The notes under the pieces were generated by a model. That model was not told the DNA's origin and did no database searches. It saw only the letters and a list, made by a program, of their open reading frames with translations. A stretch of DNA of 64,000 nt from ZC4RG30 sp040508085 (GTDB lineage: Bacteria; Pseudomonadota; Gammaproteobacteria; Steroidobacterales; Steroidobacteraceae): contig JBEVNO010000077.1 in NCBI GenBank assembly GCA_040508085.1, positions 1 to 64,000 of the forward strand, given 5' to 3'. The position numbers were made by a program, and so were the translations under genes. Of the stretch, positions 9,171 through 17,495 are shown in pieces (the first letter of the stretch is position 1; every line of letters starts with the position of its first letter).

Positions 9171-10049
9171 ATGATTGGCATCAGGCGTGTGGCGGTGAGC
9201 GTCACAGCGGCGATCTTTGCAGTAATGGTTCTGGGCACCATGGCGCTGCCCGCCCAGGCCGCGGTACCGGCCGAGTGGAATCAGGCCGAGAAGCCGTTCC
9301 GCATCTACGGCAATACCTATTACGTGGGCACCGCCGGCATCTCGGCGGTGCTCATCACTTCCGAATATGGCCATGTGCTGGTGGACGTGGGCACTGCCGA
9401 CGCTGCGCAGCAGGTCGCCGCGAACATCAAGGCGCTGGGCTTCGAGCTTTCCGAGGTGAAGGGCATCGTCATCTCGCATGCGCACTACGATCACGTCGGC
9501 GGCGTGGCAGAGCTGCAGCGGCTCACCGGCGCGCCGGTGTACGCACTGCGCGATGCGGTGGATGTGCTGCGAACCGGCAAGGTGGCCAAGGCCGACCCGC
9601 AGGCCGCCGGCAAGATGCCGGCCATCGCCAAGGTGGAGAAGGCCTGGGTGGTGGTGGATGACCAGCTGCTGGGTATTGGCTCGCTGCGACTGCGCGTACT
9701 GGCAACACCGGCCCACGCACCGGGTGGTTCGAGCTGGACCTGGGACGCCTGCGAGGGCAACCGCTGCCTGGCAGTGGTGTATGCGGACAGCCTCAGCGCG
9801 GTCGGCGCAGGCAAGTACCGCTTCAAGGATCATCCAGAAGTGGTGAAGGGATTCGAAGACAGTTTCACGCGCCTGGAAAACGCCAAGTGCGAGTTGCTGC
9901 TGACGCCTCATCCCGAAGCTTCGGGCGGGCTTGCGCGGCTCGCGCAGGCCGGCGCCGATGCGGACAAGCTGAAGGACGACAGTGCCTGCAAGAAGTACGT
10001 GCAGCAGGCGCGCGAGAACCTGCAGAAACGGCTGGCTGGCGAGGGCTGA
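9171..10049 (+). CDS. Subclass B3 metallo-beta-lactamase
   Basis: Predicted secreted zinc hydrolase of 292 residues in the subclass B3 metallo-beta-lactamase family. A signal peptide with a charged start (IRRVAVS), a hydrophobic core and an ALPAQA cleavage region is visible. Zinc ligands are complete: H103-x-H105-x-D107-H108 in SHAHYDHVGG, H182 in TPAHAPGG and H247 in LLTPHPEASGG. The WTWDACEGNRCLAVVYADSL block (about 189-208) is a hallmark of B3 enzymes and carries a Cys pair. The ATG at 9171 has GGGGG before it; a GTG at 9150 in the same frame would only lengthen the N-terminus. Activity against carbapenems or other beta-lactams is inference. It precedes an unrelated DUF1800/DUF1501 pair. 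Confidence 0.87.
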   Translation: MIGIRRVAVSVTAAIFAVMVLGTMALPAQAAVPAEWNQAEKPFRIYGNTYYVGTAGISAVLITSEYGHVLVDVGTADAAQQVAANIKALGFELSEVKGIVISHAHYDHVGGVAELQRLTGAPVYALRDAVDVLRTGKVAKADPQAAGKMPAIAKVEKAWVVVDDQLLGIGSLRLRVLATPAHAPGGSSWTWDACEGNRCLAVVYADSLSAVGAGKYRFKDHPEVVKGFEDSFTRLENAKCELLLTPHPEASGGLARLAQAGADADKLKDDSACKKYVQQARENLQKRLAGEG

Positions 10050-10051
10050 TA

Positions 10052-10068
10052 CCGCGCGTTCGGCGCGG
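10052..10068 (+). other. Short GC-rich hairpin after the metallo-beta-lactamase gene
   Basis: CCGCGC and GCGCGG form a perfect 6-bp stem with a 5-nt loop starting 2 bp after the stop codon. There is no following T tract, so an intrinsic terminator is doubtful; it may only stabilise the mRNA end. The rest of the 96-bp gap shows nothing else except a GAGG ribosome-binding site for the next gene. Confidence 0.3.
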
Positions 10069-10145
10069 CACGTCAACGCATCGCGGCCCCGCGCGTTGTC
10101 AGGCATTACGGACAGGTTTGCTCCACGCGGAGCGCGAGGTGCCGG

Positions 10146-11528
10146 ATGCATGAAACCGATGCCGCGGTGGCGGCCAACAGGTTCGGGCTGGGCGCCCGGC
10201 CGGGCGAGATCCGCGCCATGGGCAGCGGTGCCCGCGAAGCGCTGCTGGCGCAACTTGCCGGCGCTGCACCGCTGATCACCGAGCAGCTGCCTCACTCTGC
10301 CGAGATCATCAACGCGGCGGCGGCGCGCCGGGCGGCCTCCAACGCCGCGCGCCTGGACGGGCAGCCGCCTGCGCTCAAGGCCGCACCGGCGCTGCGCGAG
10401 GTCTATCAACCCGCCTACGTGGCCGAGGCGCTGGCCCGGTTCCGGCAGGCCGTCGCCGCCGAGCGCAGCTTCGTCGAAAGGCTGGTGCAGTTCTGGGGCA
10501 ATCACTTCGCCGTGTCCATCGACAAGCTGGCTGTGCTCGGCATCGCCGGCGCACTGGAGCGCGAAGCCATCCGCCCGCATGTGCTCGGCAACTTCGCCGA
10601 CATGCTGCGCGCGGTGGAACAGCACCCGGCCATGCTGCTGTACCTGGACAACCAGCGTTCCGCGGGGCCGAATTCCGTTACCGCGCGGTCCGCGGCGCGC
10701 CGCGGCCGTGAGGTCGGGCTGAACGAGAACCTGGGTCGCGAGATCCTGGAGCTGCACACGCTGGGTGTCGGCGGCGCCTATGGGCAGCAGGATGTACGCG
10801 CGCTGGCGATGATCGTCTCGGGCTGGTCGGTAGGCAGTGCCGGGGGCCGCGAGGCTGGTGGCGAGCCCGGACGCTTCCAGTTCCGCGCGGCGCTGCATGA
10901 GCCGGATGCGCAGGTACTGCTCGGCAAGCGCTACGCCGCGGCTGGACTTGCCCAGGGCGAGGCGGCGCTGCGCGACCTGGCTCTGCATCCAGCCACCGCC
11001 CGCCATCTGGCTGCCAAGCTGGCCAGGCATTTCGTTGCTGATGAGCCGCCACCGGCACTGGTGGACCGGCTGGCCACCACCTTCCTGCACACGCAGGGTG
11101 ACCTCCCGGCGGTGTATCGCGCGCTGGTTGGCGCGCCAGAGGGCTGGCGGCAACCGCTGGCCAAGTTCAAGACACCGGCCGATTACATCCATTCGGCGTG
11201 GCGTGCGTTGCAGCTGCCTGTTGGCGCAACCGCGCGCGACCTGCGCATTTTCGAGGAGCTGGGCCAGCGCACTTTCCAGCCGCGCTCACCGGCGGGATGG
11301 CCGGATCGAAGCGCGGACTGGGACGGCTCCGCCGCATTGATGAAGCGGCTCGAATGGGCACAGTCCGCTGCGCAGCGGCTCGGGTCGCAGCGCAATGCGC
11401 TGCAGCTGGCGGACGAGTGTCTGGGTGCGGTCTGTTCGCAAGGCTCAAGGCAGGCCGTGGCGCGCGCGCAGGATGGCGCCCAGGCCCTGACCCTGTTTCT
11501 GGGAATGCCTGAGTTCATGCGCCGTTAG
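10146..11528 (+). CDS. DUF1800 family protein
   Basis: 460-residue member of DUF1800, recognised from the start AAVAANRFGLGARPGE, the central LVQFWGNHFAVS and the block NENLGREILELHTLGVGG. The family is nearly always next to a DUF1501 gene, as here, 18 bp downstream, and its function is unknown. No clear signal peptide or membrane segment is seen at the chosen ATG, which has GAGG about 7 nt upstream. The pair probably acts together; export with the Tat-targeted partner is inference. Confidence 0.87.
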   Translation: MHETDAAVAANRFGLGARPGEIRAMGSGAREALLAQLAGAAPLITEQLPHSAEIINAAAARRAASNAARLDGQPPALKAAPALREVYQPAYVAEALARFRQAVAAERSFVERLVQFWGNHFAVSIDKLAVLGIAGALEREAIRPHVLGNFADMLRAVEQHPAMLLYLDNQRSAGPNSVTARSAARRGREVGLNENLGREILELHTLGVGGAYGQQDVRALAMIVSGWSVGSAGGREAGGEPGRFQFRAALHEPDAQVLLGKRYAAAGLAQGEAALRDLALHPATARHLAAKLARHFVADEPPPALVDRLATTFLHTQGDLPAVYRALVGAPEGWRQPLAKFKTPADYIHSAWRALQLPVGATARDLRIFEELGQRTFQPRSPAGWPDRSADWDGSAALMKRLEWAQSAAQRLGSQRNALQLADECLGAVCSQGSRQAVARAQDGAQALTLFLGMPEFMRR

Positions 11529-11546
11529 CGGCGGGAGGTTGAGGTC

Positions 11547-12758
11547 ATGAGTGCATCCATTACCCGCCGCATGCTGCTGCGTGACGGGGCGCTCGGCGCT
11601 GCGGCCCTGGCGTTGCCTGGCATATTTGCCTCGCGCCTGAGTTTCGCCGCGCCAGCCAGCGGCGAGCAGCGCTTCGTGCTGGTGCTGCTGCGCGGTGCGC
11701 TCGATGGGCTGGCTGCCGCGCCGCCCATAGGCGATCCGGATTACGCCCGGCTGCGCGGCGCGCTGTCGCTGGACGGTGCCGGCACGCTGCTGCAGCTGGA
11801 CGACCTGTTCGCGCTGCATCCTGCTTTGCAGTTTCTCGGCGAGCAGTGGCAGCAGCGACGGCTCACGTTGCTGCATGCCGTGGCCACGCCGTACCGCGAA
11901 CGTTCGCATTTCGATGCGCAGGATGTGCTCGAGACTGGTTTCGCGCGGCCCCACGCCGCGCAGTCCGGCTGGCTGAACCGGGCACTGGCCGGCTTGCCGC
12001 GGGGCACGGGCGGCACGGCGCCCGCGCAGCCGGGCGTGGCGCTGGGCGCAGGCGTGCCCATGGTGATGCGCGGCGCCATCGAAGTGGCCTCCTGGTCACC
12101 CGGCCGCCAGCGGCAACTGGAGGACGACACGCTGCTGCGCCTGGCTGATCTGTATGCCGGCGATGCCTTGTTGTCGCGGCGCCTAGCCGATGCCAGGGCG
12201 GCGCAACAGCTCGCCGGGTCCATGGAAGGCATGGCGGGTCCGGGCAGCGGCTCGCAGCTGGCAAAGGCGGCGAAGACCGCAGCCGGATTCCTGCTGAGTG
12301 CGGGGGGGCCGCGCATTGCAGTCATGGAAACCACGGGCTGGGACACGCATGCCAACCAGGGCCGCGAGCAGGGCGCGCTCGCAGCTCGCCTGGGTGCACT
12401 GGATAACGCGCTGCGCACCTTGCAGATGGAGCTGGGCGCCGCATGGGCGCACACCACGGTGCTGGTGGCGACTGAGTTCGGCCGGACTGTGGCCGTCAAC
12501 GGCACCAACGGCACCGACCACGGCACCGGCGCCGCCGCGTTCCTGGTGGGCGGCGCGGTACGCGGTCGTGTGCTCGCCGATTGGCCTGGGCTCGCCGCGC
12601 CGCAGCTGTACCAGGGGCGTGACCTTGCGCCGACGCTGGACCTGCGCGCCGTGATCAAGTCGCTGCTGCGCGATCACCTGGGCGTAGGCCCGGAATATCT
12701 GGATCGCCAGGTTTTTCCCGACAGCGGCAAGCTGCCCTGGATTGCCGGTCTGGTCTAG
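11547..12758 (+). CDS. DUF1501 family protein with Tat signal
   Basis: 403-residue DUF1501 protein, a family distantly related to sulfatases and alkaline phosphatases. The N-terminus ITRRMLLRDGALGAAALAL has a twin-arginine motif and hydrophobic stretch ending at SFAAPASG, so Tat export to the periplasm is expected. Landmarks are FVLVLLRGALDGLAAAPP, the ETTGWDTHANQG block and VATEFGRTVAVNGTNGTDHG. A GGGAGG ribosome-binding site precedes the ATG. It is coupled to the DUF1800 gene upstream. Its stop TAG shares CTAG with the convergent efflux gene. The substrate is unknown. Confidence 0.87.
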   Translation: MSASITRRMLLRDGALGAAALALPGIFASRLSFAAPASGEQRFVLVLLRGALDGLAAAPPIGDPDYARLRGALSLDGAGTLLQLDDLFALHPALQFLGEQWQQRRLTLLHAVATPYRERSHFDAQDVLETGFARPHAAQSGWLNRALAGLPRGTGGTAPAQPGVALGAGVPMVMRGAIEVASWSPGRQRQLEDDTLLRLADLYAGDALLSRRLADARAAQQLAGSMEGMAGPGSGSQLAKAAKTAAGFLLSAGGPRIAVMETTGWDTHANQGREQGALAARLGALDNALRTLQMELGAAWAHTTVLVATEFGRTVAVNGTNGTDHGTGAAAFLVGGAVRGRVLADWPGLAAPQLYQGRDLAPTLDLRAVIKSLLRDHLGVGPEYLDRQVFPDSGKLPWIAGLV

Positions 12759-14317
12759 TGCCCGCCCCCGGTGCCCACGGCGCGGAAGGGCGGGCGGGCA
12801 AACCAGACGATCGGGATCAATATGACGAACAGTCCGGCCAGCAGCATGAAGATGTCGTTGGCACCCATGGTCAGCGCCTGCGTATTCAGCACCTGCGAAG
12901 TGGCGGCCATGGCCGCGTCCCCGTGGATGCCGGACTGCGCGAGCTGCGACTGGTAGGCGTTCCAGGCCGGGGAATCCTGCGTGATGTGCTCGGTGAGATG
13001 GGCATAGTGGCGCTCGGTGCGGTCGTTCCACATGAACACGCATACCGCGGTGGAGACGCTGCCGGCGAAGGTACGCACGAAGTTGGACAGCCCCGCCGCC
13101 GAGGCGATCTCGGATGGCGCCAGGCCAGACATGATGATCTGGTTCAGCGGCAGGAAGAACAGCGCGATGCCGAAGCCCATGATGAAGCGCGGCATGGCCG
13201 TCTGGCCGAATGACAGCTGGTCGTTCTGCGTCGACAGCCACATGAGCGCGAAGGCCAGCACCACGAAGGCGATGGAGGGCGCGAGGCGCAGGTTGATACG
13301 GTGCAGGTTGCGCCCGATCAGTGGCGCCATCACCAGTGCCACGAGGCCGATCGGTGCCATGGCGAAGCCGGCCCAGGTACTGGTGTAACCCAGCGCGGTC
13401 TGCAGCCACAGCGGGAAGATGATGTTGACGCCGGTGAACGAGAAATAGGCGATGGCCACGGCAATGGTGCCGACGCGGAAATTGCGTCGCTTGAACAGGG
13501 TCAGGTCGACGATGGGGTGCCGGTCCATCAGCTCCCACGGAACCAGGAAGGTCAGCGCCACCACGCCGATGACGGCGGCGGTGATGATCTCGCCGGAAGC
13601 GAACCAGTCCTTCTCGTTGCCGTTGTCCAGCATGAACTGCAGCGCGCCCACGCCGATCACCAGCAATGCCAGGCCGATGGCGTCGATGGGCACCTTCACG
13701 CGCAGCGTCTCGCGCTTGCGCAGCAGGGTCCAGCTGATGCCGGCGGACAGCAGGCCGACGGGCACGTTGATGAAGAACAGCCAGGGCCAGCTGTAGTTGT
13801 CGGTGATCCAGCCGCCCAGCACCGGACCCACCACCGGCGCGACGATCACCACCATCGCCCACAGGCCCATCGCCAGGCCCCGCAGGTGCACGGGGTAGTT
13901 GCGCAGCAGGATGGCCTGCGCCACGGACATCATCGGCCCCGACACCAGGCCCTGCATCAGTCGCGCCACGATCAGCATCGGCATGCTGGTGGCCATGCCG
14001 CACAGCGCGCTGAAGGCGATGAACAGCAGGTTGGAAATCACGAAGGTGCGCACTTCGCCGAACCGCTGGCTGATGCGGCCGGCCAGCGGCTGTACTACGG
14101 CAGCCGCCAGCAGGTAGGAGCTGATCGACCAGGTGCCCTCCGACGGTGACACGCCCATGCTGCCCGCGATCGACGGGATCGACACGTTGACGATGGTCAT
14201 GTCGAGGATTTCCATGAAGCTCGACACGCCGACCGCGAAGGTCAGCATGGCCAGCGCCGCACCGCGCAGGGGCAGGTGCTCGCCGGGCGGCAGTGCTTCA
14301 GTGGGACTTCCGGCCAT
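12755..14317 (-). CDS. DHA2 family MFS multidrug exporter (EmrB-like)
   Basis: 520-residue major facilitator of the 14-helix DHA2 class, an inner-membrane drug/proton antiporter. Seen: MEILDMTIVNVSIPSIAG (motif D1) in the first helix and the antiporter motif C region APVVGPVLGGWITDNYSWPWL. It is the last gene of marR-outer membrane factor-emrA-emrB, 21 bp after the membrane fusion gene, so it should work as the pump of a tripartite efflux system. The likely substrates are hydrophobic, protonophore-like or antibiotic compounds, by analogy to E. coli EmrB; none can be assigned from sequence. Confidence 0.92.
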   Translation of the reverse strand: MAGSPTEALPPGEHLPLRGAALAMLTFAVGVSSFMEILDMTIVNVSIPSIAGSMGVSPSEGTWSISSYLLAAAVVQPLAGRISQRFGEVRTFVISNLLFIAFSALCGMATSMPMLIVARLMQGLVSGPMMSVAQAILLRNYPVHLRGLAMGLWAMVVIVAPVVGPVLGGWITDNYSWPWLFFINVPVGLLSAGISWTLLRKRETLRVKVPIDAIGLALLVIGVGALQFMLDNGNEKDWFASGEIITAAVIGVVALTFLVPWELMDRHPIVDLTLFKRRNFRVGTIAVAIAYFSFTGVNIIFPLWLQTALGYTSTWAGFAMAPIGLVALVMAPLIGRNLHRINLRLAPSIAFVVLAFALMWLSTQNDQLSFGQTAMPRFIMGFGIALFFLPLNQIIMSGLAPSEIASAAGLSNFVRTFAGSVSTAVCVFMWNDRTERHYAHLTEHITQDSPAWNAYQSQLAQSGIHGDAAMAATSQVLNTQALTMGANDIFMLLAGLFVILIPIVWFARPPFRAVGTGGGH

Positions 14318-14338
14318 GGAGTGGCGTCGCGGGCGGCT

Positions 14339-15499
14339 TCAGCCGCTGTTGGCCCTGATGATGGCCATCGACTCCTGCTCGGCGATGACCAGGTCCTGCG
14401 TATAGGAAGTCGTCGACTCGTGCACGTCCGACACCGCCTCCGCGGCGAGCACCGGCCCGCTGCGATCGCGGGTATCCACGCGAGTGGTGGTGGACAGACC
14501 CACGCGCAGCGGATGCTCGGCCAGTTCCTGCGGGTCGAGCGCAACCTTCACCGGCACGCGCTGCACCACCTTGATCCAGTTGCCCGATGCATTCTGTGGC
14601 GGCAGCAGAGAGAAGGCCGCGCCGGTGCCGGCCGACAGCCCGATCACACGTCCATGAAACACCACGTCGCCGCCATACACATCGGAAACGATCTCGGCCG
14701 GCTGGCCGATGCGCAGGTGGCGCAGCTGGCTTTCCTTGAAGTTGGCTTCGAGCCATACATCGGACAACGGGATGATGGTGAGCAGCGGCTCGCCGGGGGC
14801 GATGCGCTGACCCAGCTGCACACTGCGCTGCGCGACATAGCCGCCGGTGGGCGCAACTATGGTGGTGCGGTGCAGGGCCAGCCAGGCCTCCTTGTAGGCG
14901 GCGCTGGCCGCCAGCACCGCCGGGTTCTTCGCCAGAGGCACGTCCGCCACCAGGGCGCGCGCGGCGAGCGACTGCTGGCGGGTCTGCGCCAGCGTGGCGC
15001 GCGCCAGCAGCACGGCTTCGCGAGCGTGCCGCACTTCTTCGCCGGCGACGGCCTGGCCCGCCAGCAGCGGTTCACGGCGCGCCAGATCCTCTTCGGCACG
15101 CTTGAGCTGCAACTCGCGTTCCACGATGCCGGAGTCGTACTGCACCGACTGGGCCTGCTGGGCCCGCACCTGCCGCACGACCTGTGCCAGCTGTGCGCTG
15201 GCGCGCTCCACCGCCTGTTTGGCGTCCGTGTCATCGAGCTTCAATAGCGGCTGGCCTGCGGCCACGCGCGAGGTGTTGCGGGCGAACACGTCCACCACGG
15301 TGCCGGTGACCTGTGCGGAGACGCGCACCTGGTTGCCCACCACATAGGCGTCGTCCGTCTTCTCGCGCTTGGACAGCACCAGCACCTGCAGCAGGAAGAA
15401 GGCGCCGCCCAGCAGCAGCACCACCGCGGCGATGATCAGCATCACGCGGCGGCGCTTGCCGTTCGGGGCCTGCGCATCAGCAACAGTGGCATCACTCAT
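14339..15499 (-). CDS. HlyD-family membrane fusion protein (EmrA-like)
   Basis: 386-residue periplasmic adaptor. One N-terminal membrane anchor (RRRVMLIIAAVVLLLGGAFF, about residues 17-36) is followed by the barrel/lipoyl region (DDAYVVGNQVRVSAQVTG), a long alpha-hairpin (about 90-200) and the second lipoyl half at ATIVAPTGGYVAQRS-like sequence. It should bridge the EmrB-like pump and the outer membrane factor encoded on either side. Its start overlaps the end of the outer membrane factor gene by 8 bp, so the genes are translationally coupled. Confidence 0.92.
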   Translation of the reverse strand: MSDATVADAQAPNGKRRRVMLIIAAVVLLLGGAFFLLQVLVLSKREKTDDAYVVGNQVRVSAQVTGTVVDVFARNTSRVAAGQPLLKLDDTDAKQAVERASAQLAQVVRQVRAQQAQSVQYDSGIVERELQLKRAEEDLARREPLLAGQAVAGEEVRHAREAVLLARATLAQTRQQSLAARALVADVPLAKNPAVLAASAAYKEAWLALHRTTIVAPTGGYVAQRSVQLGQRIAPGEPLLTIIPLSDVWLEANFKESQLRHLRIGQPAEIVSDVYGGDVVFHGRVIGLSAGTGAAFSLLPPQNASGNWIKVVQRVPVKVALDPQELAEHPLRVGLSTTTRVDTRDRSGPVLAAEAVSDVHESTTSYTQDLVIAEQESMAIIRANSG

Positions 15500-16937
15500 G
15501 ACTTCTATTCCCGTAGCTTGGCAATGGCGTGGTGGATCCGGCCAGCGCCTGTTTCAGTTGCACATCGGCCAGCAGGGCGGCCAGATCCACCTGGACCAGT
15601 GCGTCCCGCTGTGCGAGTTCGTCGAGGTTCGCGGTGAGCACCGGACCGGCATGCGTCAGCTCACCGGCAAGCCGGGCAGTGGCGGCCGCGCTGATGGCGC
15701 TCACTGCGGTGAGCTGCTGTTCGCGCTCGGCCCGCTGGTGCGCTGCCTGGGTGATGCGTGCGGCGGCGGCGCCAGCTTCGCGCGCGCCATTGACGACGCT
15801 GTCATCGTATTCCGCGATGGCCAGGTCGAGGCTGGCCTGGGCCGCGCGATGGCGGGCGCGGCGCAGGCCGGCATCAAACAGCGGCAGGTCGATGGCCGCG
15901 CCGAACAGCGGGGCGCGTGAATCGCTGCGCAGCAGCCGGCCGACGTCGATGCTGGACAGTCCCACCAGTGCACGCAGCGAGACATCGGGATAGAAGCTCG
16001 CGCGCTGCACATCGGTGTCGCGCAGGGCGGCTTCGACACGCCAGCGGCTGGCGATGATGTCGGGCCGCCGGGCCAGCAGGTTCGTGCCAACATCGGCCGG
16101 CAGGCCGGCAGTGGGACGCGGCAGGGGTCGTGCGACCAGTGGGGGCAGCTGGTCTGCCGTGACCCCCAGGATGCCCGCCAGGTTCACCACCTGCAGCTGC
16201 AGCGCGCCCCGCAGTGATTCCAGCTGCTCGCGCTGTGCCGCCAGCTGGCGCTGGGCTTCCAGTGCCGCATCGGTCGTGTCGAGCTGTGCCCGTGAACGCG
16301 CCTCGGCAATGCCAAGCAGTCGTTGCTGCAAAGCTATGGCCTGCTCCTGCAGGGCGATGCGGGCGCTGTCTGCCTGCCAGCCGAAGTAGCTCTCGCTGAC
16401 GGCCGCGGCCAGCGCCAGTGTTGCGGCCTGGCGTTCGGCGCCGCGCGAGCGCGAGCGATCGATGGCGCCTTCCATGGTGGCGCGCTGCTTGCCCCACCAG
16501 TCGAACTGGTAACGCACGGCGATGCCGATGTCGGACTGGTCATACCAGTGGAAGCCCAGCAGGCTGGGCGGGAACAGGCCGTTGTCGCTGAGGCGCTGCC
16601 GCACGTACTGCGCCTGGGCGCTGACAGTGAGGCCCAGCGCCGCACCGGCCACGCGCACTTCTTCTTCGGCGGCGCGGATGCGTGCATCGGCGCCGGCAAT
16701 GCCGGGCGCCTGGCCAATGGCGGTGGTGATGAGCGTGTCGAGCGTCGGATCGCCATAGCTGCGCCACCACTCGGCGTCGGGCCAGTCGCCCGCCACACCG
16801 CTTGCCACCACGGGGGCTTGCTCACGCAGCGGTGCCGTGGCCTTGGCGGGTGGATGCAGGGCCGCGCAGCCCCCAGTGGCCAGCGCCAGCAATGCCAGCG
16901 ATACCACCTGCAGGATCGGGCGACGTGGGTAGCTCAT
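15492..16937 (-). CDS. Outer membrane efflux lipoprotein (NodT/TolC family)
   Basis: 481 residues. The N-terminus RRPILQVVSLALLALATGGCAAL is a lipoprotein signal with the cysteine at residue 23. The WWRSYGDPTLDTLI region, the AQRQLAAQREQLESLRGALQ coiled segments and LARRPDIIASRWRVEAA are typical of NodT-type outer membrane channels. A longer frame extends upstream but would run antisense to nothing useful and across the marR gene; the ATG at 16937 overlaps the marR stop (ATGA) and gives the lipoprotein signal. It should be the exit duct of the EmrAB-like pump. Confidence 0.9.
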   Translation of the reverse strand: MSYPRRPILQVVSLALLALATGGCAALHPPAKATAPLREQAPVVASGVAGDWPDAEWWRSYGDPTLDTLITTAIGQAPGIAGADARIRAAEEEVRVAGAALGLTVSAQAQYVRQRLSDNGLFPPSLLGFHWYDQSDIGIAVRYQFDWWGKQRATMEGAIDRSRSRGAERQAATLALAAAVSESYFGWQADSARIALQEQAIALQQRLLGIAEARSRAQLDTTDAALEAQRQLAAQREQLESLRGALQLQVVNLAGILGVTADQLPPLVARPLPRPTAGLPADVGTNLLARRPDIIASRWRVEAALRDTDVQRASFYPDVSLRALVGLSSIDVGRLLRSDSRAPLFGAAIDLPLFDAGLRRARHRAAQASLDLAIAEYDDSVVNGAREAGAAAARITQAAHQRAEREQQLTAVSAISAAATARLAGELTHAGPVLTANLDELAQRDALVQVDLAALLADVQLKQALAGSTTPLPSYGNRSHE

Positions 16938-17443
16938 GCGCCCGGGCTCAGTGCGTCGATGCCGCCCATGAGCAGCTTCAGATGAGCCAGCAACTGCTGC
17001 TTGTCGTGCGTGCTGAACTGGGTGAAGGCCGCGCCGATATCGGCACCGATGGCGGGCAGCAGCGAGTGCAGCAGCTGCTCGCCGGCGGGCTGCAGCGTGA
17101 GCATCATGCGTCGCCGGTCCTCGGTGTCGGGATGGCGCGAGATGTAGTCGCGCTCCACCAGCGAATCGCTGATGCGGGTGAGATTGGCCGGACTCTGCGC
17201 CAGCGCTGCGCACACCTCGCCGGCTACGGCATTGCCGCCGTGCGAGAACAGCGCCATCAGCAGGCGGAATTCAGTCTCCGACAGCCCGGAGGGTCTCAGC
17301 CCGCGTTCCAGCAGCGCGTTGATGTCGCGGCCCAGGATAATGACGGCACGCAACAGCAGCGCCTCGTTGGCGGGCAGGGCCGGCACGCGGCGTGACAGTC
17401 CGCGGATGTTGGCCTCGACGCGGGAGAGTTGGGCTAGGGGCAT
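16934..17443 (-). CDS. MarR family transcriptional regulator of the efflux operon
   Basis: 169-residue MarR-type winged-helix repressor. The recognition region is LAQSPANLTRISDSLVERDYISRHPDTEDRRRMMLTL, with the DxRRR wing motif (about residues 98-120). It is the first gene of the efflux operon and overlaps the next by 4 bp, so it very probably represses its own operon, in the way of E. coli EmrR, and is released by pump substrates. Just before its ATG is a perfect inverted repeat (17458-17472) and a TAAAAT box that ends 6 nt from the start. No Shine-Dalgarno sequence is present, so the mRNA may be leaderless. Confidence 0.9.
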   Translation of the reverse strand: MPLAQLSRVEANIRGLSRRVPALPANEALLLRAVIILGRDINALLERGLRPSGLSETEFRLLMALFSHGGNAVAGEVCAALAQSPANLTRISDSLVERDYISRHPDTEDRRRMMLTLQPAGEQLLHSLLPAIGADIGAAFTQFSTHDKQQLLAHLKLLMGGIDALSPGA

Positions 17444-17449
17444 GCAAGT

Positions 17450-17455
17450 ATTTTA
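17450..17455 (-). promoter_or_regulatory. Candidate leaderless -10 box of the marR-efflux operon
   Basis: Read on the minus strand the sequence is TAAAAT, then ACTTGC, then the marR ATG. The 6-nt spacing puts +1 at the A of the start codon. A shifted TATAAA is also possible. No clear -35 is seen. Confidence 0.55.
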
Positions 17456-17457
17456 TA

Positions 17458-17472
17458 CCTGAAATATTCAGG
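17458..17472. promoter_or_regulatory. Probable MarR operator (inverted repeat)
   Basis: CCTGAA-ATA-TTCAGG, a perfect 6+6 inverted repeat with a 3-nt centre, directly upstream of the candidate -10 box of marR. Its position between the -35 and -10 regions is what a MarR repressor site needs to block RNA polymerase. Binding by the encoded regulator is inference. Confidence 0.7.
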
Positions 17473-17495
17473 AGTGAAATAGCGCAGCGCAACAA

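Noticed and set aside
12758..14149. Gln/His/Asp-rich plus-strand frames opposite the EmrB-like pump
   Set aside because: Looks like a metal-binding protein but is the reverse complement of membrane helices.
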